Assembly: GCA_013696315.1 (NCBI GenBank)
Contig: JACCYU010000107.1
Coordinates: 1 to 44,432, forward strand
DNA from: Gammaproteobacteria bacterium
GTDB lineage: Bacteria; Pseudomonadota; Gammaproteobacteria; JACCYU01
Length of the DNA stretch: 44,432 nucleotides
Direction: 5' to 3'
Shown: positions 38,020 to 44,432 of the stretch, one piece after another
Layout: each line of letters starts with the position of its first letter
Position numbering within the stretch: the stretch's first letter is position 1
The notes under the pieces: model-generated
Databases searched by the model: none
What the model was told of the DNA's origin: nothing
What the model saw: only the letters and a program-made list of their open reading frames with translations
Translations under genes and position numbers: made by a program

Positions 38020-38859
38020 ATGACTGATCGTGAGCGTCGCACGACTCTCAAACTCATGACCTTCAACATTCTGCGCGACGGCATTGGCGAGGGCGGTAAT
38101 CGGCGTGAGCGCATCGCCGCGCTCATCGCCAGACACAATCCAGATGTTCTGTGCATGCAGGAAGGCGGGGACGATGCTTGCTGGGGGGGTATGGCGGATG
38201 AACAGGGGTTCAAGCATGTGCAGAACATTCCCGGCGAGTTTCAGCCCGCGCTCTTTTCAAAGCTGCCGGTCAAACAGACCGCCACGCACAGCGGCGTAAA
38301 GTATGTTTATTTTCAGGTCGATCTGGGCCGCTTCACCCTGGGCATTTACAGCATCCATCTCATGCACTGGCCGCCGGCCGAGGGCGAGAGGATCGCGGCG
38401 TTGCGTAAATTGCTGGCTTTAATGCAGGTACAAGGCGATGCGTTCATTTGCATCGCCGGCGATTTCAACTCGCGTGCGCGCGGCGAGCAAGGTCTGGATT
38501 TCGGCGTGCAGCGCATCGCCGCATTCAACAAATGCGTTATCGGTCCAGAAGACTGGACCCGAGCTACTGACCTTATGGTAATGGCGGGTTTTATCGACTG
38601 TTACCAACGCAAGAACCAGGCGCCCGGCTACAGTCTGCATCCGTTGACCGACGGTGCTTCACAAAAAGGCACGCCGATTCGCAAAGACCAGCTCATCCGG
38701 ATCGGCGACGGGTTGATGATGCCCCCAGTAGTTCGCATCGATTATGTCTTCGCGAACCCGGCGCTGGCGGAACGCCTCACACTCTGCGAGCTGGACGAGT
38801 CGGACGAAGCTCTGCAGGCATCCGATCATCTGCCGCTGGTTGCCACGTTCAAGCTTTGA
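38020..38859 (+). CDS. Endonuclease/exonuclease/phosphatase family protein
   Basis: The 279-residue protein has the EEP (DNase I-like) core in order: LKLMTFNILRDG (Asn), NPDVLCMQEGGDD (metal-binding Glu), LGIYSIHLMHWPP (His), FICIAGDFNSRARG (Asp, Asn), VVRIDYVFANP (Asp) and the final ASDHLPLVATFKL (Asp-His pair). All catalytic residues are present. No signal peptide, so cytoplasmic. Members cut DNA, RNA, or phosphoesters such as inositol and lipid phosphates; which applies here is unclear. A worn partial copy lies 1 kb upstream. It starts at the ATG at 38020, preceded by GAGGAA. Confidence 0.9.
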   Translation: MTDRERRTTLKLMTFNILRDGIGEGGNRRERIAALIARHNPDVLCMQEGGDDACWGGMADEQGFKHVQNIPGEFQPALFSKLPVKQTATHSGVKYVYFQVDLGRFTLGIYSIHLMHWPPAEGERIAALRKLLALMQVQGDAFICIAGDFNSRARGEQGLDFGVQRIAAFNKCVIGPEDWTRATDLMVMAGFIDCYQRKNQAPGYSLHPLTDGASQKGTPIRKDQLIRIGDGLMMPPVVRIDYVFANPALAERLTLCELDESDEALQASDHLPLVATFKL

Positions 38860-38928
38860 TCAACTGCTCATCTTCAGCCACGCCCCGGGCAACCACACTT
38901 GCACGCCGGGATCTAAAGCGAGAAAATG

Positions 38929-38948
38929 ACTATGATCGTGACCATAGT
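38929..38948 (+). promoter_or_regulatory. Palindrome upstream of the second Phd/PIN pair
   Basis: ACTATG (38929-38934) and CATAGT (38943-38948) form a perfect inverted repeat with an eight-base spacer, 14 bases before the preferred antitoxin start. Likely operator for the antitoxin by analogy with other modules. A possible promoter is TTGCAC (38899-38904) with GAAAAT (38922-38927), 17 bases apart. Confidence 0.45.
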
Positions 38949-38961
38949 TAAAAGAGCTCCG

Positions 38962-39195
38962 ATGAAAACAATGAAGGCCTCTGAATTCAAGGCTAAGTGC
39001 CTTGCCGTGATGGATAAAATCGCCGCCGACGGCGATTGCCTGGTGATCACCAAGAATGGCAAGCCCGTGGCGGAACTGCGGCCCTTTACCGGCGAACGCG
39101 TTCAATCTCCCTTCGGCATTCACAAGGGGAAAATCGAAATCCTGGGCGACATTATGGAGCCGATCGATGTCGATGAGTGGGAAGCGCTTAAGTGA
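38962..39195 (+). CDS. Type II antitoxin, Phd/YefM family (second module)
   Basis: The 77-residue antitoxin starts at the ATG at 38962; in-frame ATGs at 38926 and 38932 lie at or beside the operator palindrome and give a non-conserved extension. It reads MKTMKASEFKAKCLAVMDKI then DCLVITKNGKPVAELRPF, a typical Phd/YefM N-domain, with the toxin-binding tail ILGDIMEPIDVDEWEALK. The stop overlaps the GTG of the PIN gene by four bases. It is not close in sequence to the first module (184-429), so the two are independent acquisitions. Confidence 0.9.
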   Translation: MKTMKASEFKAKCLAVMDKIAADGDCLVITKNGKPVAELRPFTGERVQSPFGIHKGKIEILGDIMEPIDVDEWEALK

Positions 39196-39593
39196 TCCTG
39201 CTGGATACCCACGCCCTGATCTGGATGGATGCTGACGATCCCAAGCTGGGCGTGAAGGCGCGCCGGGTGATTCAAGCGGCGTGGAAAGATGGTGAAGTCG
39301 TGGTCAGCGTAATCACATTTTGGGAATGCGCTTTGCTGTATTCAAACAACCGAATTCGCTTGCCCGCGACGCCACAGGATTGGCGCGCCGACCTACTGGC
39401 TGCGGGTCTCCTCGAACTGCCGCTCGACGGCTCGATCGCGATATTAGCCGCGCAGCTTCAGGGCCTGCATAAAGATCCAGCCGACCGCTTCATTGCCGCC
39501 ACTGCCATGAGATTTGAAGCAACTCTGGTGACAGCCGATGCGCGACTTCTGCGATGGCGGCAAGTCCCAAAGTCGCAAGACGCAGCCCAATAG
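39192..39593 (+). CDS. PIN-domain ribonuclease toxin (second module)
   Basis: The 133-residue PIN protein starts at GTG 39192. Acidic active-site residues: Asp in ILLDTHALIWMDAD, Glu in VSVITFWECALLYSNN, Asp in HKDPADRFIAATAMRFEATL and in VTADARLLRW. Belongs to the same broad group as the first toxin (HALIW type) but with different specificity regions. The module is complete and intact. Its C-terminus (RWRQVPKSQDAAQ) is ordinary. Confidence 0.9.
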   Translation: MILLDTHALIWMDADDPKLGVKARRVIQAAWKDGEVVVSVITFWECALLYSNNRIRLPATPQDWRADLLAAGLLELPLDGSIAILAAQLQGLHKDPADRFIAATAMRFEATLVTADARLLRWRQVPKSQDAAQ

Positions 39594-39622
39594 TCCCACA
39601 TAATCAGCCTTTGCATCGAACG

Positions 39623-40048
39623 TCAGCGCGCCGCTTTACCGCAACTGTAATACGCCATGTTGTGCTCCAGGCGGGCGTCGATGCCGTTACTGCGCAAATA
39701 ATGCTCCTGCGTCCAGAACGCGACGCGCTCGCGCAGCAACGTGGCGTCGCAGCTCCGATCGCTGGATTCGCCGGCCACGTCCTGAAGGAAATGGACGAGT
39801 TCGTGCACGATTACCGAGCGCGTGCGAATGTCGGACAGCCTGCGTCCTTTTTGGATGAGCAATCGGTCCCGATCGTAAATGTAAAGCCCGACGGTGGGAC
39901 ATTGACGGCCGGGACAAACGTAGCGGCGGATCTCGACCGCCGGCGCCAGACTGATCTGCGGACAGTGGTCCGGCGGCGTGTACTCCGCGTATTGCGCGGC
40001 CACTAGCAGCAATTCCAGGCATAGCTCTTTCACTGGCACGGGCTCCAA
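39623..40048 (-). CDS. Unknown protein with HExxH-like zinc-protease motif
   Basis: An open frame of 141 residues with SVIVHELVHFLQDVAGESSD, an HExxH sequence (HELVH) typical of zinc metallopeptidases, preceded by YIYDRDRLLIQKGRRLSDI. A likely third ligand is not certain. Four cysteines lie in the protein (HCPQISLAP, YVCPGRQC, SCDATLL). No signal peptide. The start is TTG 40048 or GTG 40039 or 40033; GGAG precedes them. The family is not known to me. It is convergent with the PIN gene. Confidence 0.6.
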   Translation of the reverse strand: MEPVPVKELCLELLLVAAQYAEYTPPDHCPQISLAPAVEIRRYVCPGRQCPTVGLYIYDRDRLLIQKGRRLSDIRTRSVIVHELVHFLQDVAGESSDRSCDATLLRERVAFWTQEHYLRSNGIDARLEHNMAYYSCGKAAR

Positions 40049-40258
40049 AACGGGCGATTAATTCAAGCATCGGGATTGTCCGTTATGCGCGACGATTTAC
40101 TTTAAGAAGCCTCTGATCAAACGCTGTCACGCTGTCATCTCCAGCGGAGATATCTTGTAACTGACTGATTTAGACGCGTCTTCGCGGCGCAAGATTTCTC
40201 GCGGAGTTTATCCTGAACGCCAGCGAAGGGCTTCGAAATGCAGTTGTTCAGTGCTTTC

Positions 40259-41008
40259 TTAATGGGAAAGATTGGCAAAAACGCCGGCAATGCGCGACTG
40301 AATCGCTTCGGCGGCGGCTTTCGGGTCATCGGCATTGCGGATCGGGCGTCCGACGACAATGTAATCGGCGCCATTCAGAAACGCGTCCTCCACATCGACC
40401 ACCCGTTTCTGATCGTCCGCATTGGTCACCGGCCGGATGCCTGGCGTGATCACGAGCAGCCGGTCACCAAGCTTTTCTCTCAATGCGCGCGCTTCAAGAC
40501 CAGAGGATACGACGCCGTCGCAGCCGATCTCCAGCGCGCGGCGGGCTCTCGACAGCACCAGCGCGTTCACGTCGCATCGGAACCCGAGGTCGTCCAGATC
40601 GGCCTGGTCGAGGCTGGTCAACGCCGTAACCGCGAGGATTCGCGTGTTGCCCTTCTCCGCGGCCGCCGCCTTCAGCATCGCGTCGTTACCGTGCACGGTT
40701 GCGAAATACGCGCCGCGGTTCCTCAATCGCCGGACCGCGGCGCCCACCGTCTGAGGCACATCGAAAAACTTGAGATCCACGAACACCTTCTTGTCTTGCG
40801 TGGCGAGCCAGTCGATGAGATCGAAATAACCATCGGCCATGAACAGCTCCAGGCCGACCTTGTAGAAGCGCACGGTGTCGCCGAGGCTTTCAACCGTATT
40901 TCTCGCGAACTGCGCGCTTGCAACGTCAAGCGCGTGAATGAGGCGTTCCCGGACCGGAATATTTTTCCGCGAGAGGTAATGCAATTTTTTGTTAATGGAT
41001 TCGTTCAT
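40259..41008 (-). CDS. pyrF: Orotidine 5'-phosphate decarboxylase
   Basis: The enzyme makes UMP from OMP, the last step of pyrimidine synthesis. Catalytic loop VFVDLKFFDVPQTVGAAVRR (the DxKxxD tetrad), with VRERLIHALDVASAQFA and VRFYKVGLELFMADGYFDLI before it. The phosphate-binding end is LLVITPGIRPVTNADDQKRV followed by GADYIVVGRPIRNADDP. I prefer the ATG at 41008 (249 residues); an upstream ATG at 41035 adds nine. Stand-alone gene. Confidence 0.95.
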   Translation of the reverse strand: MNESINKKLHYLSRKNIPVRERLIHALDVASAQFARNTVESLGDTVRFYKVGLELFMADGYFDLIDWLATQDKKVFVDLKFFDVPQTVGAAVRRLRNRGAYFATVHGNDAMLKAAAAEKGNTRILAVTALTSLDQADLDDLGFRCDVNALVLSRARRALEIGCDGVVSSGLEARALREKLGDRLLVITPGIRPVTNADDQKRVVDVEDAFLNGADYIVVGRPIRNADDPKAAAEAIQSRIAGVFANLSH

Positions 41009-41275
41009 GTTTGCTGCATGCAGGTCATCGAACAATCAGGGCGCGGTGTATCCATGCACCCGGCGGCGGCATCGCAGGCCGGACCGCGAAATCCTAAGGC
41101 GCAGGATTCGAGTGTACCGCATTCGACAATGCGGCTGGCGAGCATGAAATCGCGCACGCTCTGGACTAAACTCCATCAACCTTAACGCTTACGGAAAATC
41201 ATATGAGTCTCCAATCCGCGCTTGCGCAGCCTGTGGCAAAACCGTCACGCATAAATCGTGGGGGGCGCATTCCGG

Positions 41276-41989
41276 ATGCCGACGATCCTGCTGGCCGCGA
41301 TTCTGGCGGCGGTTGCCGGCTGCTCGACGTATGGCGACAGAGTCGCGCCCGTGCCGCTACCCGAAGCGCAGCCAGGGCACGTGGATGTCGATGGCGTCAA
41401 GCTACTTGCCCAGGCATATGTCGAGCCCGCGACTGCAAAGTCGGCGCTCGGCTTCGACGCGCGATCCGCGGGTCTGTTGCCGGTGCGCTTCGTGATCGAC
41501 AACCAGGCGGGCAAGCGGGTTGCCGTGTCTCCAGGGCAGACGTTTCTCATCGACGCCCAGGGTCAGGCGTGGCCGTTGCTGACTGCCGATCAGGCATACG
41601 AAAGGGTGAAAGGTGAGGTCGATGTTGGCGAAACGGTCGCCGGCGCGGCGAAGCCCGCGGGGCTGCTGGGCGCCGCGTGGGCGCTGGTCGGGGCTGCTGT
41701 GGGAGTGGTCACCGGCGAGAACGTGGGCACCGCTGCCGCGGCAGGTGCAGCCGCCGGCGTGGCGCTGGGCGGCGTGGGCGGCGGCGCCTACGCCAATCGC
41801 GAAGTCGGCCGCAAGATCAGTGACGATCTGGCGCGCGAATCGCTACGTAACCGGCGCGTGCAGCCGGGCGAACTGGCGTACGGTTATCTATTCTTTCCGG
41901 GCAAGAACGAGGCGAGTTCCGCCACGCAACTGCGTCTGGGCCTGCGGATCGGCGATGAGAAACGCATCGTAAAATTGCCGCTTCAGTGA
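41276..41989 (+). CDS. Glycine-zipper lipoprotein, unknown
   Basis: The 237-residue protein begins at the ATG at 41276 with a lipoprotein signal MPTILLAAILAAVAGCSTYG; the lipobox AVAGC places the lipidated Cys at residue 16. A beta-rich domain follows (LPVRFVIDNQAGKRVAVSPG, TFLIDAQGQAWPLL). A long glycine/alanine-rich hydrophobic stretch (GAAWALVGAAVGVVTGENVG, GTAAAAGAAAGVALGGVGGG) looks like a glycine zipper. A last beta segment is YGYLFFPGKNEASSATQLRL. Probably outer-membrane bound by LspA-processed lipid anchor. A GTG at 41258 is a poorer start. Function unknown. Confidence 0.75.
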   Translation: MPTILLAAILAAVAGCSTYGDRVAPVPLPEAQPGHVDVDGVKLLAQAYVEPATAKSALGFDARSAGLLPVRFVIDNQAGKRVAVSPGQTFLIDAQGQAWPLLTADQAYERVKGEVDVGETVAGAAKPAGLLGAAWALVGAAVGVVTGENVGTAAAAGAAAGVALGGVGGGAYANREVGRKISDDLARESLRNRRVQPGELAYGYLFFPGKNEASSATQLRLGLRIGDEKRIVKLPLQ

Positions 41990-42035
41990 TAGTCAATTGC
42001 AGCGCACTGCTTAGCGCCTGCCCCAAAACGTCTCC

Positions 42036-42122
42036 TGTCATTCTGAGCGGAGCGAAGAATCTTCATAAGTAGCCTCTCGGAGATACGAGATTCTTCGGTC
42101 GCAATGCGCCTTCAGAATGACA
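42036..42122. repeat. Dispersed palindromic repeat (TGTCATTCTGAG type), copy 2
   Basis: TGTCATTCTGAG at the left is answered by CAGAATGACA at the right. Inside, GAAGAATCTTC and AGATTCTTC also pair, so the 87 bases can fold into a long hairpin. The left arm matches the copy at 27341. It lies between two convergent genes and could also act as a transcription stop for both. Confidence 0.65.
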
Positions 42123-42131
42123 GTAGCCAGT

Positions 42132-43265
42132 TTAGACTGGCTTCTTGATGCGCAGCGGTTTGGCATCGCACGACGCTGGGGAACGCGACTCGTATTCACC
42201 ATCCAGCGCTCCGCCGTGACCTGTCGATCCCGTGTCGAGATCATATTCCGCGCCGTTCGCGACGTAGCCGCCGCGCACCGGGTCAGCGGCCAGCAATAGC
42301 GGCGTGTCGAGATCATTCCAGGCGAATCCTCCCAGGCCCGCCGCGAAGTGGGCAGCGAACCCCATCGCCAAACGGGTTTCCACCATGCCGCCCATCATGA
42401 GATCAATTCCGGCGGCCTTTGCTATCGCGACGATCGCCATGCTTTCCACGACGCCGCATTTCGCGAGCTTGATATTGATGACTTGCGCCAGACTGTCGCG
42501 CGCGATGCGCAACGTATCTCGTGCACTACGGCAAGACTCATCAGCCGCGATCGGCACGCCGGCCTCGCGCGCCAGCCGGCCCATACCCTCCCAATCCTCG
42601 CGGGCTACCGGTTGCTCCAGTAAGTCCGGCTCGATGTTATGCGCGCGCAGCACTTTCAGAAGCTCAAGCGCCTGCTCAGGTGTATAGCCTTCGTTGGCAT
42701 CCAGGATCAGCCGGCAGAGCGCATGGCCGCGCCGTATGGCACGCACACGCTCGACGTCTTCGGATGGATTAAGCCCCACTTTAGTTTTGAGTGTGGTAAA
42801 GCCCCGGTGCTGATACTGCGCCGCCAGCCGCTGCGCCTCGTCCGCGGCGCAGATCGGTATAGTGATATCGGTGGTGAGACGACTTTGGCAGCCACCGAAG
42901 AAACAAAACAGCGGCACGTCCCAGTATCGACACAGCGCGTCGATCAGCGCCATCTCCAGACCTGCGCGCACTGAGGCATATTCGGGCAACTCGTCGGCCA
43001 AATCCCGCGCGATCCGGCGCCATTCGCCGGCATCGCGCCCGATCAGCTTGCGCGCTTGTTCGCTTAGTAATCGAAACGCGGTCGCCTGATCCTCGGTCGT
43101 GACCTGCGGCAGGGTCGGCGTCTCCCCCCAACCGGTGCTGCCGTCGTCGAGCTCCAAGCGGATAGCGACGTTGGCGATGTGATCCAGACGCGACACCGCG
43201 ATCGTAAACGGCGCCAGTAATGGAACGTTCAGCAGCCGTATTTCAACCCGCGCGATTGACGGCAA
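42132..43265 (-). CDS. Dipeptide epimerase (enolase superfamily)
   Basis: The 377-residue protein is of the muconate-lactonizing subgroup. Motifs: LDDGSTGWGETPTLPQVT; FTTLKTKVGL (catalytic KxK); LCRLILDANEGYTP, DLLEQPVARED and GVPIAADESCRS (three Mg ligands); VINIKLAKCGVVESM (second catalytic Lys); MMGGMVETRLAMG and LDTPLLLAADPV. This pattern is that of L-Ala-D/L-Glu epimerase, used in recycling murein peptides (ycjG in E. coli), though other dipeptide specificities are common. Start at ATG 43265. A C-terminal tail of about 25 residues (ALDGEYESRSPASCDAKPLR) is unusual. Confidence 0.88.
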   Translation of the reverse strand: MPSIARVEIRLLNVPLLAPFTIAVSRLDHIANVAIRLELDDGSTGWGETPTLPQVTTEDQATAFRLLSEQARKLIGRDAGEWRRIARDLADELPEYASVRAGLEMALIDALCRYWDVPLFCFFGGCQSRLTTDITIPICAADEAQRLAAQYQHRGFTTLKTKVGLNPSEDVERVRAIRRGHALCRLILDANEGYTPEQALELLKVLRAHNIEPDLLEQPVAREDWEGMGRLAREAGVPIAADESCRSARDTLRIARDSLAQVINIKLAKCGVVESMAIVAIAKAAGIDLMMGGMVETRLAMGFAAHFAAGLGGFAWNDLDTPLLLAADPVRGGYVANGAEYDLDTGSTGHGGALDGEYESRSPASCDAKPLRIKKPV

Positions 43266-43793
43266 GTCTTATTCCTCAGCGCTGTGTCTTAAGGGATCGG
43301 TAACTTTCTGCTGAACGCGGCGATGCCGACAGAATTATTGGCAGTGGAAGTGCGTGCAATCCAGCATCGTGTTTCGTACGCCGTAACATTTTCGCCGCAA
43401 GGCCAGTGTCTTTGGATATTTAGAAGCGCTTGCGACACGGAACAGTGGCGCGCACTGCTGCATCGCAACTGCTCGTCGCCCAAAATACGCCACTCATGCG
43501 GAAGTCGATGGATCACTGGAGCGACACTCTAGTAAATTCTCACCCGATCGCCGCAAGCCTCCGAGCGGTGGTCGGACATGTAAACTCCGTTTGAAGCCCC
43601 GCTCTTTTCGCGGGGCTTTTTTATTGCCCGCGTCTTATGGAAAGCTCAATCCGCGATTCATTCTTCAACCACGCCAGCAATTCCAGGTTTGCGAGACAAG
43701 GTTGTTATTGTGACTGAAATGCCGCCGCTAGGGGCGCTCTAAATCCGTCCCATTCTGAATTCTGCCGGACGCCGCAAATACTCGGCACGTTCA
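43266..43793. other. Gene-free region containing a terminator
   Basis: Short open frames on both strands (43289-43516 minus, 43323-43532 plus) show no recognisable domain. A clear terminator lies at 43594-43621. The segment just before it (43540-43590) might be the end of a lost gene or small RNA, since a terminator here has no matching gene on the plus strand. Confidence 0.4.
43594..43621 (+). terminator. Rho-independent terminator without an obvious gene
   Basis: AAGCCCCGC (43594-43602) pairs with GCGGGGCTT (43610-43618), with a seven-base loop and a T-run. As it is palindromic with A before and T after, it could work for plus-strand transcripts from the 43300-43590 region, where I see no coding gene. 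It is similar in stem to the terminator after rpmA. Confidence 0.75.
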
Positions 43794-43833
43794 TGGTGCC
43801 GGCGAGAGGAATCGAACTTTCGACCTTTCTGCC
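43794..43833 (-). pseudogene. Degenerate 3' end of a tRNA gene
   Basis: On the minus strand the sequence ends ...GTTCGATTCCTCTCGCCGGC ACCA: a T loop (TTCGATT), a T stem with one mismatch (GAAAG against CCTCT-type arm), the 3' half of an acceptor stem and an encoded CCA (plus strand TGG at 43794-43796). The anticodon and D arms are absent. Such fragments mark sites where integrative elements entered or left a tRNA gene. The parent tRNA (perhaps Thr, from the GCCGGC acceptor) cannot be fixed. Confidence 0.6.
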
Positions 43834-44432
43834 GACGGCAAGGGCGGCGTTTATGTGTATCGGTCGCAAGACTCGTCTGAAAGCTGGCAGGCGAAAAGCT
43901 GAACGTGAGCGGCAACATGCCGACGCCTGCAACCAGGCAAGCGATATATGGGAGCGCGCTAGGCCAGCGAGCGGCGACCATCGGTATTTACGGGACAAAG
44001 GCGTTAATTGCTATGGCATCCGCAGCGCCGCCGATCGGCTGGTGAACCCCGATGGGGGATACGGAGGGGACGCTTCACTCCTGGGCAGGACCCGCTGGCG
44101 AGAAGTCGAAGGCATGGTGTTTGTTTGGTGAGATTAAGCAGAAGTACTACCTGACACCACGTCAGCAACCCACACCGACCAGATTAAGCGGAACGGGAAG
44201 TTAAGGACCTTGGGCCGGGACAGACGCATCCCAGGGCGAACGTTGCGCAGCATGCTACCTGGACAGCTCACCATCGCCGATTAGCTGAAAGCAACGGGCG
44301 ATGGGACAGGCGCGGTGAAGCGGAACTCCGCGTGATTCAGCCAGCGAGCGGACCCCGCCGGGCTTCTCCTCTCTGCGGGGTTTTCAGTTTCAGGCCGCGA
44401 GGCATTCAACGAACTTCAGACTCAAGACCCGC
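43834..44432. other. Right edge: no recognisable gene, possible structured sequence
   Basis: A short piece after the tRNA fragment reads SADGKGGVYVYRSQDSSESW QAKS-stop (43829-43897), which resembles one BNR/sialidase-type repeat. From about 43980 on, no frame looks coding despite an open frame to 44131. Several self-complementary stretches occur (for example ACCCCGATGGGGGAT near 44045). A terminator-like stem ACCCCGC (44352-44358) / GCGGGGT (44375-44381) with TTTTC follows. This could be a non-coding RNA or the end of a mobile element, but I recognise neither. Confidence 0.3.
44352..44385 (+). terminator. Possible terminator near the right edge
   Basis: Seven GC-rich base pairs (ACCCCGC with GCGGGGT) enclose a loop of 16 bases and are followed by TTTTC. 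The loop is longer than usual, so efficiency is doubtful. It would end any transcript from the unexplained 43980-44350 segment. Confidence 0.45.

Noticed and set aside
43289-43532. Open frames on both strands
   Set aside because: No recognisable domain, poor ribosome sites and mutually exclusive; likely chance in GC-rich DNA.
43829-43897. Single BNR-like repeat (GGVYVYRSQDSSESW)
   Set aside because: One repeat of a degenerate motif is too little for a gene call; mentioned only in the edge description.
43980-44350. Group II intron or retron RNA
   Set aside because: No domain V-like hairpin and no reverse transcriptase in the window.

Overview
The window is GC-rich bacterial DNA. Gene content and order point to a gammaproteobacterium outside the Enterobacteriaceae. 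Three blocks match conserved gammaproteobacterial neighbourhoods: recG-ridA-spoT-rpoZ-gmk; ispB / rplU-rpmA-obgE-proB; and rpsT / murJ-ribF-ileS-lspA-ispH followed by the minor-pilin operon fimT-pilV-pilW-pilX-pilY1-pilE, as in Pseudomonas. No rRNA and no CRISPR array is present. I cannot name a genus.

Layout. (1) 1-3150 is accessory DNA: a Phd/PIN toxin-antitoxin pair with a recognisable promoter-operator, a frameshifted and truncated remnant of a Cas4-Cas1 fusion gene, and on the other strand a frameshifted gene with a PD-(D/E)XK-like signature overlapping an unknown partner. (2) 3150-9640 is ordinary metabolism: gamma-glutamyltransferase, a small PH-domain membrane protein, a wrecked metallophosphoesterase, a Rieske protein coupled to an ABC-2 exporter, two VOC proteins and DoxX. 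(3) 9640-28430 is core housekeeping: nfi, recG, ridA, spoT, rpoZ, gmk, tRNA-Pro, ispB, rplU, rpmA, obgE, proB, rpsT, murJ, ribF, ileS, lspA, ispH. (4) 28430-29250 is a scar holding a decayed DUF2442 gene and a second, diverged copy of the ispH 3' end. (5) 29250-36410 is the type IV pilus minor-pilin operon, with pilY1 interrupted by one frameshift. (6) 36410-40050 is a second accessory zone: fragments of a HicA-like toxin, an exonuclease-phosphatase paralogue, a split small membrane protein, a decayed VapBC pair, an intact exonuclease-phosphatase gene, a second intact Phd/PIN pair and an HExxH protein. (7) 40050-43270 carries pyrF, a glycine-zipper lipoprotein and a dipeptide epimerase. (8) 43270-44432 has no convincing gene but holds a terminator and the degenerate 3' end of a tRNA, which looks like an old integration junction.

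The housekeeping genes work in translation (L21, L27, S20, IleRS, tRNA-Pro), stringent response and transcription (SpoT, omega), repair (RecG, EndoV), isoprenoid and cell-wall lipid handling (IspH, IspB, MurJ, LspA) and twitching or adhesion (pilus operon). The accessory zones are dominated by toxin-antitoxin genes and broken defence genes in several stages of decay. I did not find a complete, clearly novel system. The best candidates for new biology are the decayed nuclease-plus-partner pair at 1.5-2.9 kb, the Rieske/ABC-2 operon, the CTG-initiated proB, and the unexplained sequence at the right edge.
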